Shown one piece after another: positions 1-7,982 of a stretch of 46,532 nucleotides of DNA. The stretch covers positions 1-46,532 of the forward strand of contig JAUWEC010000004.1 of assembly GCA_030608465.1 (NCBI GenBank). The letters are read 5' to 3'. Below the pieces are notes generated by a model. It was given only the letters and a program-made list of their open reading frames with translations. It had not been told where the DNA came from and ran no database searches. A program made the position numbers and the translations under genes. The stretch comes from Chloroflexota bacterium. Lineage in GTDB: Bacteria; Chloroflexota; Anaerolineae; Anaerolineales; UBA11858. The stretch's first letter is position 1, and every line of letters begins with the position of its first letter.

Positions 1-1
1 T

Positions 2-913
2 GAGATGTATGTTCAGGGCGTTTCCACCCGCAAGGTCGCAGCTATCACAGAGCGTTTGTGCGGGAAAGCAGTATCAGCCACACAAGTCAGCCGGGCAGCC
101 ACTTTGCTAGATGAAGTCCTGGAATCGTGGCGCAATCGACCATTGGGTTCAACAGTTTACCTATACTTGGACGCTCGTTATGAAAAGGTGCGAATGGACG
201 GCCAGATCCGGGATGCGGCTGTTTTGATAGCCAGTGGAGTGAATCCTGAGGGAAAACGCCTGATTCTGGGCGTTTCTGTCTCACTCGGTGAGCAAGAGCT
301 TCACTGGCGCGAGTTCCTGCAGAGCCTGGTGGAACGAGGCATGAAGGATGTGAATCTGATCATCAGTGATGCCCACTCGGGACTACAGGGCGCTCGCAAA
401 GCGATTTTTAGCGGTATTCCCTGGCAGCGCTGTCAATTTCATTTGCAGCAGAACGACAGCCAGTATGTGCCGCGACAGAGTATGAAATCAGAGGTGGCAG
501 AGGATCTGCGCAGGATCTTCAATGCGCCCAACCGGGTGATGGCAGAGAGTTACCTGGATGATACCATCCGCAAGTATGAGAAATCCGCTCCCCGATTGTC
601 TGGCTGGATGGAGCACAACATCCCGGAAGGGTTGACCGTTTTCTCCTTTCCGCCAAAACACCAACGGCGCATTCGGACTTCAAATATGTTGGAGCGTCTC
701 AGTCGAGAGATCAAGCGCAGGACCCGGGTTGTGACTATCTTTCCTAATGAAGCTTCCTGCTTAAGACTAATCACTGCCTTCTTGATAGAGAAAAGTGAAG
801 AATGGCAAACCGGAAAGATTTATTTAGTTTTTAAAGGTTCAGAACAACTTGCACAATGGATGCATTTGACTGAATTTACAGAAAAGAACTTGTACTATCT
901 AATTTGCAGGTAA
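2..913 (+). CDS. IS256-family (Mutator-type) transposase, 5' end outside window
   Basis: This is a DDE transposase that cuts and pastes its insertion sequence. The frame is open from the first bases, and the family is normally about 400 residues, so roughly the first 100 codons lie left of the window and the Met at base 5 is not the true start. Three segments identify the IS256 family: YLDARYEKVR (first catalytic Asp), LIISDAHSGL (second Asp) followed by the WQRCQFH block, and NMLERLSREIKRRTRV (catalytic Glu). The C-terminus EEWQTGKIYL is also typical. A hairpin with a T-run follows 18 bases after the stop. Terminal inverted repeats could not be defined. Its position at the edge of a mosaic region fits transfer or rearrangement. 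Confidence 0.9.
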   Translation, partial: EMYVQGVSTRKVAAITERLCGKAVSATQVSRAATLLDEVLESWRNRPLGSTVYLYLDARYEKVRMDGQIRDAAVLIASGVNPEGKRLILGVSVSLGEQELHWREFLQSLVERGMKDVNLIISDAHSGLQGARKAIFSGIPWQRCQFHLQQNDSQYVPRQSMKSEVAEDLRRIFNAPNRVMAESYLDDTIRKYEKSAPRLSGWMEHNIPEGLTVFSFPPKHQRRIRTSNMLERLSREIKRRTRVVTIFPNEASCLRLITAFLIEKSEEWQTGKIYLVFKGSEQLAQWMHLTEFTEKNLYYLICR

Positions 914-930
914 TATTTGCAGACATTTAT

Positions 931-963
931 AAAAACCACACTTAGAGAATAGCGTGGTTTTTT
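931..963 (+). terminator. Rho-independent terminator after the transposase
   Basis: AAAACCACACT and AGCGTGGTTTT form an 11-bp stem with one wobble pair around an 8-9 base loop, and the stem runs into a T-tract. It sits 18 bases downstream of the transposase stop codon. Confidence 0.7.
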
Positions 964-1017
964 AGTTTAATTTTGATTAATATTTGGACAAATATAGGCT
1001 CGCAATTGATGCGATTT

Positions 1018-1170
1018 TACCCTTCTGGTGCAATTTCGGTGCAATTGAAGAGAGAAAAGATTAGATCGCAGGTAATTAATTATCGATATAGCCAAAAATC
1101 GCTTATATTTGTCCTCTAAGTGGGAGAAATCAGGGGTGTTTTTCAGGGGGCGTCTGACATCAAGTCAGGT
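1018..1170 (+). repeat. Dispersed att-like repeat, type I (copy 1)
   Basis: This is a non-coding unit starting with the tandem motif GGTGCAATTTCGGTGCAATT (1028-1047). It continues through a conserved AAAATCGCTTA / GTCCTCTAAG segment (about 1092-1120) and ends in the palindrome CTGACATCAAGTCAG (about 1155-1169). The same order of motifs recurs at 18766-19011 and 21806-22052. The end motif GCGTCTGAC is identical to the anticodon-stem side of the tRNA-Arg halves found in the type II copies. It is probably a leftover attachment region of an integrating element. Confidence 0.6.
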
Positions 1171-1227
1171 AGTTTGAGCCACTGGCAAAAAGTCAGTGAC
1201 TCTTTCAAGGGATACGGGTATTGTGAT

Positions 1228-1377
1228 TTACTTCTGGGGCAGATTATTTTTGTCATTATTGTATTTCTTAATCACTTTCCATCCTCGCGTAGTAAAAAAC
1301 TCATAACCGACAGGATCTCCATTCTTTTCAAAGTTGAACATATGTTGCCCGTTATTTGGATAGGTTGATCGGAGTGT
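1228..1377 (-). pseudogene. C-terminal fragment of an unrecognised protein
   Basis: On the minus strand a 49-codon stretch is open between a stop at 1378-1380 and its own stop at 1228-1230. It reads as ordinary protein, for example NGQHMFNFEKNGDPVGYEFF and GWKVIKKYNN, and has no start codon suited to a complete gene. It lies between a type I repeat and the small gene at 1394. I do not recognise the family. It could also be chance coding. Confidence 0.3.
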
Positions 1378-1393
1378 TTAAAGTGGTCTCAAT

Positions 1394-1717
1394 TCAAATA
1401 TCTTCCCTCCTTTTCATTTCTTTTGCTAACATTAAAGTTGAGTCCGAAAGAAATTCTGTAAAGGCTGCTTTGTCGATTTCCATCAATTCCAACCCTTTTT
1501 CACATTTATTCGAAAAGTTTTTTACCCAACTTTCATCATCCAATCCCCCGCTATCCAGGGCAAAATTGGATAAACGTTTGGCTGCGTCAATCAACCGTAA
1601 TGATGGATATAATTCCTCAAGCTCTTCACCTTGAGCCATGAGATAAGCACTCGATACCAGGAACGAAAGCAAATCATAAAATTGCTCTTCGCCCAGCAAT
1701 GATCCTTTCTCTATCAT
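1394..1717 (-). CDS. Small helical protein of unknown function, last gene of the racemase/PLP operon
   Basis: This is a 107-residue acidic, Leu-rich, predicted all-helical protein with no signal peptide or membrane segment. Its ATG overlaps the nitroreductase stop in an ATGA arrangement (1714-1717), so the two are very probably translationally coupled. It vaguely resembles small actinobacterial and Chloroflexi proteins filed as DUF6092, but I cannot confirm this from sequence alone. A role as partner or accessory subunit of the nitroreductase is inferred only from the overlap. Confidence 0.7.
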   Translation of the reverse strand: MIEKGSLLGEEQFYDLLSFLVSSAYLMAQGEELEELYPSLRLIDAAKRLSNFALDSGGLDDESWVKNFSNKCEKGLELMEIDKAAFTEFLSDSTLMLAKEMKRREDI

Positions 1718-2238
1718 TTAACCCACTCCTTCCCGTAACTATTTCTATAAGTTATCTCTGAAATCGGTAATCTTGCTGGAGGTTCGGGAGTTTCTCTAGG
1801 GTATCCTAAAGTAACCATAAGATAGGGCTGGACATCTTCAGGAATTTCAAGAATTTCCCTAAGCGCTTTATCGGCAAATGAGACCACAATACAGCTGCCA
1901 ATATTGAGAGAGTAGGCAGTTAAAACAATGTTCTGGGCTGCAATTGCGCAGTCTGCCATATACATCAGGCGTGTCGCTTCTTTTAGTTTCTTTTGTTTTG
2001 GTTTTGCGCAAATAACTATTAATGCCGCAGGCATATCATCTATCCCGGGGCAAAAATTTAATAACAGTTTTTTTTGTGCGGAAGAGGTGATGATAATAAA
2101 TCTCCATGAATTATAATTTCCAGCATTCGGAGCCCACCTAGCCGCATCAATAATTTTCTCTATGGCATTATCATCAACAGGCTTATCCTTGTATTTTCTG
2201 ATACTCCTTCTTTCTCGAATTGCTTTAATTAAATCCAT
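1714..2238 (-). CDS. Nitroreductase-family flavoprotein
   Basis: This is a single-domain nitroreductase-fold protein of about 174 residues that would bind FMN and use NAD(P)H. The N-terminal IRERRSIRKYKDKPV block is the family's FMN-phosphate-binding signature. It is followed by ARWAPNAGNYNSWRFIII and, near the C-terminus, VTLGYPRETPEPPARL. ATG at 2238 is chosen over the one at 2250 because GGAG sits 7 bases upstream of it. The gene lies between the PLP enzyme and a small overlapping gene, in an operon under a GntR regulator, so it may oxidise or reduce an intermediate of that pathway rather than a nitro compound. The substrate is unknown. Confidence 0.88.
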   Translation of the reverse strand: MDLIKAIRERRSIRKYKDKPVDDNAIEKIIDAARWAPNAGNYNSWRFIIITSSAQKKLLLNFCPGIDDMPAALIVICAKPKQKKLKEATRLMYMADCAIAAQNIVLTAYSLNIGSCIVVSFADKALREILEIPEDVQPYLMVTLGYPRETPEPPARLPISEITYRNSYGKEWVK

Positions 2239-2264
2239 GTTGTGCTCCATATCTAAATAAGAAT

Positions 2265-3734
2265 TCAGGCTTCTAGGCCCGCATATTTATTAACAATATT
2301 TAATGCGCCCACTAAACTTTTGGCAGCCAATCGCGCATATTCTTCGATTAAATTTCCCTCCATGTCTAATGTTCCTAAACCAGGTGTAAGGAACATTTTC
2401 CCCGCATAAATTGTTGCAGGTTCGACCCCCATTACTTCCTGGGCAGAAACCACAGGATTAGTATTGGCCCATAAATCTTCCAGGGTATAGATTGGCATAC
2501 CTCGTTTTCCGTCAATCCAGGTGCGTTCAAAATTAATTTCAGTTCCCCCATATTGATAAGTTTTGGTAAATAGCAGGTGTTCCTTCAACCATTCAGGTTC
2601 CAGATATTCAAATTCCTCTAATAATATTTCATGGTATCTATCAATTGGGTCAGTAATTAGGCGGGGGTTATCCCGTAAGGTTCTTAAATACGCTACTAAC
2701 CCAACTAAAGTATCTCGTCCCGGATCACTGTATGTGAAAACTGCTTTACCGTGAGATGAGGTCTCTCCATATCGTTGTCCGCCCAAACCCATACCTTTTC
2801 TTATTTGAGACATGACTTCATCTTTTCCGATCATTAAGCCGGAACATGGCGCTCGACCGGCTTTATCCATACTGTATGTGATGACATCACATCCCATCCT
2901 TCTCGGGTCTGCTCCTATGAAAGGAATGGAACCGCCGGTATCAATGATGTATGGAACTTGATATTCAGCTGCTATTTCAGAGATTCGTTTTAATAAAATT
3001 GGGGTTCCATCTTTATCTAGAGCACCGTGGCCATAACTTGGTGTGTCATATCCAATTGCGGCAAATCCGACCAGATCCGCCGCCTGCCTTTGGGCAGCTT
3101 TTTTTATTGTTTCGACACTTTTTTCAATATCCACATTTGTGAGCAGGGGAGTCGGATTCCATCTGACGCCATGGCAATCATATTTTGCGCCATTTAATCT
3201 GACATGCACAATGTCAAGGTTAAATAAACTTTTTCCCTCTACACCAAGCTCTCCTCCAGATACTGTTCTGTCCACCAGAAGGTTTTTGTACCGCGGAGGA
3301 AACGCTCTGCCGTAGCCACCCAGCCATTCAATATCTTCCGCATATGGCATGATTACTCTTCCCCGGTATGCGTCACCCAGGCGCATAGTAGGAGGTTGAA
3401 ACAAGGTTGATGAGGCAATGCGCAAACAAGCTTCACAAGTGTTGGCTGCTACTGCATCATATTCATCACCGTAAACACTTTTGACAACTTCTCTTAATTG
3501 GTCTTCAATACCTCTAACTCCGGGAATTTTGCCACTTTGATTGGCTTTTACAATTTCGTCAAGCACATAACTGGGTAAATTGCCCGGTCGTGCAGAACTT
3601 CCGGGATACATACCGATATCATCCTTTAATTTATCAAGCCCAATTTTCTTAGCAAGTTCTTTTGCATCCTCGTGAATCTTTGAGGTGTTTTCATAGATCT
3701 TTTGATACCATTGATATCTATATAGCTCTTTCAT
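2265..3734 (-). CDS. PLP-dependent fold-type I enzyme of unknown specificity
   Basis: This 489-residue cytosolic protein has a fold-type I PLP core. The segment YIIDTGGSIPFIG supplies the Asp that contacts the pyridine nitrogen, and TYSMDKAGRAPCSGLMIG has the expected Schiff-base Lys. The N-terminal region YPGSSARPGNLPSYV and a large C-terminal domain make it longer than ordinary class V aminotransferases. It resembles SelA/cysteine-desulfurase-like enzymes in layout but is not clearly either. ATG at 3734 has GGAG 6 bases upstream, while an in-frame TTG at 3746 has none. It sits in tandem with two racemase-fold genes, so a lyase, racemase or aminotransferase acting on an amino acid is likely; the substrate is not known. 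Confidence 0.8.
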   Translation of the reverse strand: MKELYRYQWYQKIYENTSKIHEDAKELAKKIGLDKLKDDIGMYPGSSARPGNLPSYVLDEIVKANQSGKIPGVRGIEDQLREVVKSVYGDEYDAVAANTCEACLRIASSTLFQPPTMRLGDAYRGRVIMPYAEDIEWLGGYGRAFPPRYKNLLVDRTVSGGELGVEGKSLFNLDIVHVRLNGAKYDCHGVRWNPTPLLTNVDIEKSVETIKKAAQRQAADLVGFAAIGYDTPSYGHGALDKDGTPILLKRISEIAAEYQVPYIIDTGGSIPFIGADPRRMGCDVITYSMDKAGRAPCSGLMIGKDEVMSQIRKGMGLGGQRYGETSSHGKAVFTYSDPGRDTLVGLVAYLRTLRDNPRLITDPIDRYHEILLEEFEYLEPEWLKEHLLFTKTYQYGGTEINFERTWIDGKRGMPIYTLEDLWANTNPVVSAQEVMGVEPATIYAGKMFLTPGLGTLDMEGNLIEEYARLAAKSLVGALNIVNKYAGLEA

Positions 3735-3760
3735 TGCGTTCTCCAATAGTGTATGAAGGT

Positions 3761-4507
3761 TTATTTAAATTGCAGGTGGTCATATCCAAGGATCTCCCTG
3801 ATTTCGGGTTTTGGATATGTGATTTTGCTGTGTGATAATTTCATGTTGACCAGGTTTTCAGCATGTTTGATTGTTACATTTAATGGGTCAAGTACCTGGA
3901 TCGGATTTTTGTTTTTTGCCAAATGCTCGTTCACCTGGTTTGAAAAATTTTCATAACCATTTAAAGCAAGAATGATAAGATTTGATCCATCACTTTCCAC
4001 AACCGAGCGGGATAGTTTAAGTAAGGGCTCAGGACATTGATCAGGAATATATTTCTCGCCTTGCTGATTTAATTCAATTGCTTTAATCGAAACAACTTTT
4101 GATAAAACGCTTTCAGCGGAAAGGATATTCTCAACAGGCCCTTTATGAGATTGAACAGAAGTTATTATTGATATGCGGCGAGATAAAACAGAAGCTAATC
4201 TATAGGTTGTGTGTCCGGAACCGAGTACCGGGATCGAGACTAATTCCCGCCCTCCAGCTACTCCAAGATCCAAATAGTGGGCGACAACAACTGCGTTAAC
4301 ACCTTCCCTTTCTGATTCTTTGATCTTGTAGATCACTTCTGGAAGAAGGGGAATTATTTCATGGTAAGGTCTATTTAAATCCAGGCTGTTTGAAATAAAA
4401 GAGAAGCTGATTTCAGTGTTTTTAGAACCGCCCCGGGAATAATTATGTTCGAGATTGTCAAGAGTGGACTGATCTCTTTGGGTAGGGATTACAATCCTGA
4501 TTTTCAA
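3761..4507 (-). CDS. Asp/Glu/hydantoin racemase-fold protein lacking both catalytic cysteines
   Basis: This 248-residue protein has the two-lobed Asp/Glu racemase fold: N-terminal KIRIVIPTQ strand, NAVVVAHYLDLG at about 71-82 and LIILALNGYENF at about 177-188. In active racemases the two segments carry the catalytic Cys pair. Here the positions are His77 and Leu182, so classic two-base Cys racemisation cannot occur. The start is TTG at 4507, preceded by AAGGAG at a spacing of 7, and the protein aligns from residue 1 with the upstream paralogue. It is the second of two tandem paralogues. It may be a non-catalytic partner subunit, or use a different chemistry such as decarboxylation or isomerisation (inference). 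Confidence 0.8.
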   Translation of the reverse strand: MKIRIVIPTQRDQSTLDNLEHNYSRGGSKNTEISFSFISNSLDLNRPYHEIIPLLPEVIYKIKESEREGVNAVVVAHYLDLGVAGGRELVSIPVLGSGHTTYRLASVLSRRISIITSVQSHKGPVENILSAESVLSKVVSIKAIELNQQGEKYIPDQCPEPLLKLSRSVVESDGSNLIILALNGYENFSNQVNEHLAKNKNPIQVLDPLNVTIKHAENLVNMKLSHSKITYPKPEIREILGYDHLQFK

Positions 4508-4557
4508 TCTAATCTCCTTATTCTTGGTAAATCAAATAATTGATATCTTGTTTGAAA

Positions 4558-5244
4558 TTAATGGCTGTATGATAGATTAAGGTCTATTAAGCATTCTGCC
4601 ATTCTCAATGTTGTGAAGGTTGGGTTGATCACAGGGATTTCGTAGCCAAGCTCTTTTAGTTTTCCCTGGAGTGAATGGAGAGATTTTGGCATCCCGGCAA
4701 ACCCGAGAATTATGGCCGCTGCGTCATCTTCTTGAATCGCCCGTATCGATGATTCAAGACATGCATCCAGTACTCCGGGAGCCCCGGCTAATAGGTCGAG
4801 AACCGGAATATCTAGAATTGGTATCGAGGCCAGCCTGTCAAGAAGGTTGTACTTTTTTAATAACCTGTGGTAAAAAACCAGGTCTTTCTGGATAACACCA
4901 AGGATTGAAAAATTATGGGCTAGTAATGCCGCATAATGAAATGATGCTTCTGCCGGTCCTATCACTGGAATATTTGCAAATCTTCTGGCCTCTTGTGAAC
5001 CAAGATCAGTCATGCAGTAATTAATCACAGCTTGGATACCATCACGTTCAGCTTGGGTTACTTTGTTTAATATATCGGGTAGGGCTAGGGCGATATCAAA
5101 ATCATTCTCAATCGAGTCAGAACCGTGATCCAGGCAGACCACGGATATTTCAGTATCAACTCCTGCAATTTCTTGAAAAGTATTTCTCTCTAATGGGACT
5201 TCGCTTTCTATAGTCGTAGGGATGATTACCCTGATTTTTCTCAT
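4558..5244 (-). CDS. Asp/Glu/hydantoin racemase-fold protein with one catalytic cysteine
   Basis: This 228-residue paralogue of the next gene keeps the first cysteine (Cys77 in INYCMTDLG), but the second catalytic position is Phe182 in LGFAGM, where the family has LGCxGM. One-cysteine members of the superfamily include arylmalonate decarboxylase, though there it is the second Cys that is kept. The start at 5244 is preferred over an in-frame Met at 5289 because AGGA lies 7 bases upstream of it and because MRKIRVIIPT aligns with the start of the paralogue. The GntR regulator stops 47 bases upstream, so the two are probably co-transcribed. Function: amino-acid or hydantoin-type racemase or isomerase, substrate unknown. 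Confidence 0.82.
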   Translation of the reverse strand: MRKIRVIIPTTIESEVPLERNTFQEIAGVDTEISVVCLDHGSDSIENDFDIALALPDILNKVTQAERDGIQAVINYCMTDLGSQEARRFANIPVIGPAEASFHYAALLAHNFSILGVIQKDLVFYHRLLKKYNLLDRLASIPILDIPVLDLLAGAPGVLDACLESSIRAIQEDDAAAIILGFAGMPKSLHSLQGKLKELGYEIPVINPTFTTLRMAECLIDLNLSYSH

Positions 5245-5291
5245 ATGTAAATCCTTAATATTTGATAGGTTTGGATAAGCCAATTTCAACC

Positions 5292-6032
5292 TTATTTCAA
5301 TTGTCCAAGCCCCATCTGCTTTTCCATCTCATCCAAAACTTCGCCCGGAATGTTGAATACTTCCATTAAATCGTCTTTCATAAATGCTCTGATGTGGTCT
5401 ATGGAAAGATCCTTTGCGAGTTGTGCGTTTTGATTAATGATTGATTCCAGTATCTCTCGATGCTCTTTATTTTCTCTGGCAAACCGTTTTGTAATAGTGT
5501 CGGGTTCTTTATATAAACCTTCATAGAACATCCAGTCCGGAAATCTATTCCAGACGATTTCTGATAACCGTTCAAGGGTTTTAAAAACAGCGCTTTCGCT
5601 TATCGTCTTGTGATACTCCCTGTTTAATCTCCTTCGGTCTCGCATATCGTCAAGGGTAGTTGTCTTTTCCAGTTGTTCAAGGATATCCTGGAGATGTTTG
5701 ATATCAGCGGTAGATCTGTTTTCAGCAGCGACACGGGCGAGAATCGGGTCAAGCAGCAGTCGAAGAGAATAAGCCTCTGCAATTTCCTTTTCATTGATTA
5801 GTGTGAGGCGGACTCCTTTGTGGGATACATGTTCGGCTAATCCATCTGCGACAAGCCAGTCCAGTGCCTGCCGAATAGGGGTATAGCTTACTTCAAGTTG
5901 TTGTGCTAATTGTTCTTGCCGAAGCCAGTCTCCGGGTTGATACTCACCCGAAATGATCTTATCCCGGATCATCTGATAAGTTAGTTCTGTTAGAGATTTA
6001 TGTTGTTTTGTTACCGGGGCTAGCTTTTCCAT
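5292..6032 (-). CDS. GntR-family transcriptional regulator, FCD (FadR-type) subfamily
   Basis: This 246-residue DNA-binding regulator has an N-terminal winged helix-turn-helix (about 13-77: LTYQMIRDKIISGEYQPG, then SYTPIRQALDWLVADGL). The all-helical C-terminal FCD ligand domain (about 82-220) has candidate metal-ligand His141 and His191. FCD regulators usually respond to small organic acids. It is the first gene of the leftward racemase/PLP/nitroreductase operon and is divergent from the DUF917 gene, the standard layout for a local pathway repressor. The AT-rich intergenic region contains a perfect 16-bp palindrome that could be its operator. Confidence 0.92.
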   Translation of the reverse strand: MEKLAPVTKQHKSLTELTYQMIRDKIISGEYQPGDWLRQEQLAQQLEVSYTPIRQALDWLVADGLAEHVSHKGVRLTLINEKEIAEAYSLRLLLDPILARVAAENRSTADIKHLQDILEQLEKTTTLDDMRDRRRLNREYHKTISESAVFKTLERLSEIVWNRFPDWMFYEGLYKEPDTITKRFARENKEHREILESIINQNAQLAKDLSIDHIRAFMKDDLMEVFNIPGEVLDEMEKQMGLGQLK

Positions 6033-6092
6033 AACGGTCTCTCTTTACTAAAATCATTTTTAAAATTAGAAATAGACCTGTTCAATATAGTG

Positions 6093-6108
6093 ATATTATA
6101 TATAATAT
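6093..6108. promoter_or_regulatory. Palindrome in the divergent GntR/DUF917 promoter region, candidate operator
   Basis: ATATTATATATAATAT is a perfect 16-bp inverted repeat in the 145-base gap between the divergent GntR and DUF917 genes. Another AT-rich block extends the region to about 6116, and several TATAAT-like hexamers on both strands could be -10 elements. The position is right for GntR autoregulation and control of both transcripts. AT-rich palindromes also arise by chance, so this is only a candidate. Confidence 0.4.
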
Positions 6109-6177
6109 ATAATATACCTCTAGTTGTCAAGTTTACTTGTTTTTCTAACTTTTGGAACTCACTATTTGGAGACTGTT

Positions 6178-7329
6178 ATGGGAAAAAATACTCTACGAAC
6201 GCCTCAAGATTGCGAAGACCTGCTCGAGGGTGCCCTCTGGATGGGTACTGGCGGGGGAGGTAGTTTTGATGAAGGCATGACAAAGTTGAAGAAAGTCATG
6301 GGTGAGGGACTATCCCTCGAGTGGGTACCAGCAGATCAGATTCAGGATGATACCTGGACGGTTACTATCGGTCTGCATGGATCGATTGCACCTATGTCTC
6401 AAGAGATATTACGTGAAATATCTGATCTTGGTTTAGTCGAGACCCAGGAGTGGTACTTGACCAAAGCTGTTAAGGAATTAGGCGAATCGCTAGAACAAGA
6501 CTTTAATTGTATTGTCCCTGCAGAATTGGGACCAGATAGTGTCGCGATACCACTTGCTGTGGGAGCTTATCTTGGAATCCCCGTAGTTGATGGGGACTAT
6601 GTCGGTCGGGCTGTACCAGAAGAGGCCCAAGCAACCTATTGCCTGCACAATAAACAGAGCAATCTTTTTGCGGGGGTGGACCGTTGGGGCAACAGCATCT
6701 TCGTAAAAAATGCAGTAAATACACATTCCCTTGAACGCATGGCGAAAATGTTGGCTGTGGCATCATACGGAGATATTGCAGTGGCAACAACACCACTCAT
6801 CGCAAAGGAAATGAAAAGAATTCTTGTACCAGGGACCCTGAGCCAATGTTTGGAAATTGGACAAATCCTGCGTGCTTCCAGGAAAAAGGGTAGGGACCCG
6901 ATCGATGCGGTAGTGAATGTAATAAATGGTTGGCGATTGTTTAATGGTACGGTTGAGGGTCTTGAAACCGAAGATCGTGATGGATACTATTTTGGCACTG
7001 TTCATATCAAAGGTTCAGGGGTTTATCAAGACCAGACCCTAAAGGTATGGTTCAAGAATGAAAATTTGATCACATGGCTGAACGGGAACTCATGGGTTTG
7101 CAGTCCAGATCTTATTTCCCTGGTTGATCGCAAGAACGGCCGAGGTATCTATAATGCGGAATTGAAGCAGGGAGATGAAGTGGCAGTGATCGGAATGAAA
7201 GGGATAGAGGATTTCAGGACTGATTATGGTCTAACATTAGCAGGTCCTGAGCATTTTGGTTTTGAGATTGATTACAGACCAATTGAAGTATTGATTGCTG
7301 AAGCAGGGGATTCGCCGAAATCAAAATAG
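6178..7329 (+). CDS. DUF917-family protein (S-methyl-thiohydantoin desulfurase type)
   Basis: This is a 383-residue cytosolic protein of the DUF917 family, now named after S-methyl thiohydantoin desulfurase and often found next to hydantoinase/oxoprolinase genes. The hallmark Gly-rich segment ALWMGTGGGGSFDEG lies at residues 19-33. Further conserved parts are CIVPAELGPDSVAIPLAVGAY, PVVDGDYVGRAVPE and the C-terminal GPEHFGFEIDYRP. ATG at 6178 is preferred to an upstream in-frame TTG (6124) because GGAG precedes it by 6 bases. It is divergent from the GntR operon and lies 112 bases before a truncated ornithine-cyclodeaminase gene. The setting suggests breakdown of a cyclic amino-acid derivative; the substrate is not known. 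Confidence 0.87.
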   Translation: MGKNTLRTPQDCEDLLEGALWMGTGGGGSFDEGMTKLKKVMGEGLSLEWVPADQIQDDTWTVTIGLHGSIAPMSQEILREISDLGLVETQEWYLTKAVKELGESLEQDFNCIVPAELGPDSVAIPLAVGAYLGIPVVDGDYVGRAVPEEAQATYCLHNKQSNLFAGVDRWGNSIFVKNAVNTHSLERMAKMLAVASYGDIAVATTPLIAKEMKRILVPGTLSQCLEIGQILRASRKKGRDPIDAVVNVINGWRLFNGTVEGLETEDRDGYYFGTVHIKGSGVYQDQTLKVWFKNENLITWLNGNSWVCSPDLISLVDRKNGRGIYNAELKQGDEVAVIGMKGIEDFRTDYGLTLAGPEHFGFEIDYRPIEVLIAEAGDSPKSK

Positions 7330-7441
7330 ACGGTTTGTATTAAAAAGCGATAGTGATGATCCCTTGGATTAATCACTCGTTTTTTGGCGTTTATTAGAGA
7401 GTTGTTCAAGAAGATTCGATCACGTAGGAGGAAACAAGATT

Positions 7442-7522
7442 ATGAGTAATAATTCGGTCCTGATTTTGCGGGAAGAAGATTTGAGAAAATGTGTCCAATT
7501 CGAAGTCAGACGCCTGTCCTGA
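7442..7522 (+). pseudogene. 5' remnant of an ornithine cyclodeaminase/mu-crystallin gene
   Basis: A perfect AGGAGG precedes ATG at 7442. The first 17 codons (NNSVLILREEDLRKC in part) match the usual N-terminus of ornithine-cyclodeaminase-family proteins and resemble the start of the intact homologue at 14537. Coding similarity stops abruptly at about 7495, where the sequence becomes half of a tRNA-Arg (TTCGAAGTCAGACGC), and the frame closes at 7520-7522. The gene was evidently the second gene after DUF917 and was cut by recombination at an attachment site. Confidence 0.6.
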
Positions 7523-7557
7523 GCGGAGTCGAAGGGCTCTATCCAAGTGAGCTAGCG
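7500..7557 (-). other. tRNA-Arg 5'-half remnant split by a REP-like palindromic insert
   Basis: On the minus strand the D-arm (GCTAGCTCACTTGGATAGAGC, 7557-7537) is separated from the anticodon-stem start GCGTCTGACTTCGA (7513-7500) by about 23 bases, CCCTTCGACTCCGCTCAGGA plus CAG. That insert is an imperfect palindrome of a type widespread in bacterial genomes. Uninterrupted versions of this tRNA half occur at 15161-15197 and 25808-25844. It is not a functional tRNA because everything 3' of the anticodon is missing. Confidence 0.6.
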
Positions 7558-7610
7558 GTCCGTGATTGGAAAGATTAAATCTTTTTAGAGGGGATTTGGC
7601 AAAAAAACGG

Positions 7611-7865
7611 CTAGTTTGGAGTGAGATTGTCTTCTGATTCAGGCATTAAAGCAGCGTTTGTGGGTAATTCGTGTGTAACCAGCTCCGGGGGTAAGGTAAT
7701 TCGCGTTGTTATTTCATCCATGAGCGTTGCCACTTTGTCTTGTAATCTAGGAACTGCAAAGGAGTAGATGTCCAGTGTAATGCTTGTCTTGGCGTGTCCT
7801 AGCCTGCGAGAGACTGAGAACACGTCTATGCCGTTGGTGAGATATTGGAGGATTCCGCGTGTGGT
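7611..7865 (-). pseudogene. C-terminal remnant of a tyrosine recombinase/integrase
   Basis: Reading the minus strand from 7865 gives TTRGILQYLTNGIDVFSVS then RRLGHAKTSITLDIYSFAVP. This is the last part of a phage-type integrase catalytic domain with the conserved LGH and the nucleophile Tyr in LDIY. A stop at 7866-7868 and loss of the whole N-terminal two-thirds, including the first catalytic Arg, make it inactive. The C-terminus is intact to its stop at 7611. It points at the tRNA-Arg half 54 bases further on, the normal arrangement of an integrase beside its attachment site. Confidence 0.75.
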
Positions 7866-7982
7866 CTATCTACTTGAGGAGCGGCTCTACAAGATGATCT
7901 AACGCCCCAAGACAACTCTGAAAATTGTGATCCCTGTAGTATAATTTCTAAAATCAATTTGAGTGTTTTTGATAATTTTTTT

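Noticed and set aside
1155-1169. CTGACATCAAGTCAG as the anticodon arm of a tRNA
   Set aside because: There are no D-arm, T-arm or acceptor sequences around it, and the loop lacks the T that must precede the anticodon on the plus strand.
2265-3734. SelA (selenocysteine synthase) as the identity of the PLP enzyme
   Set aside because: It shares the fold and would fit the selenoprotein story, but SelA-specific signatures are not recognisable and the operon context points to amino-acid catabolism.
7611-7865. Functional integrase
   Set aside because: The frame is closed at 7866-7868, and the N-terminal domains and first catalytic Arg are missing.
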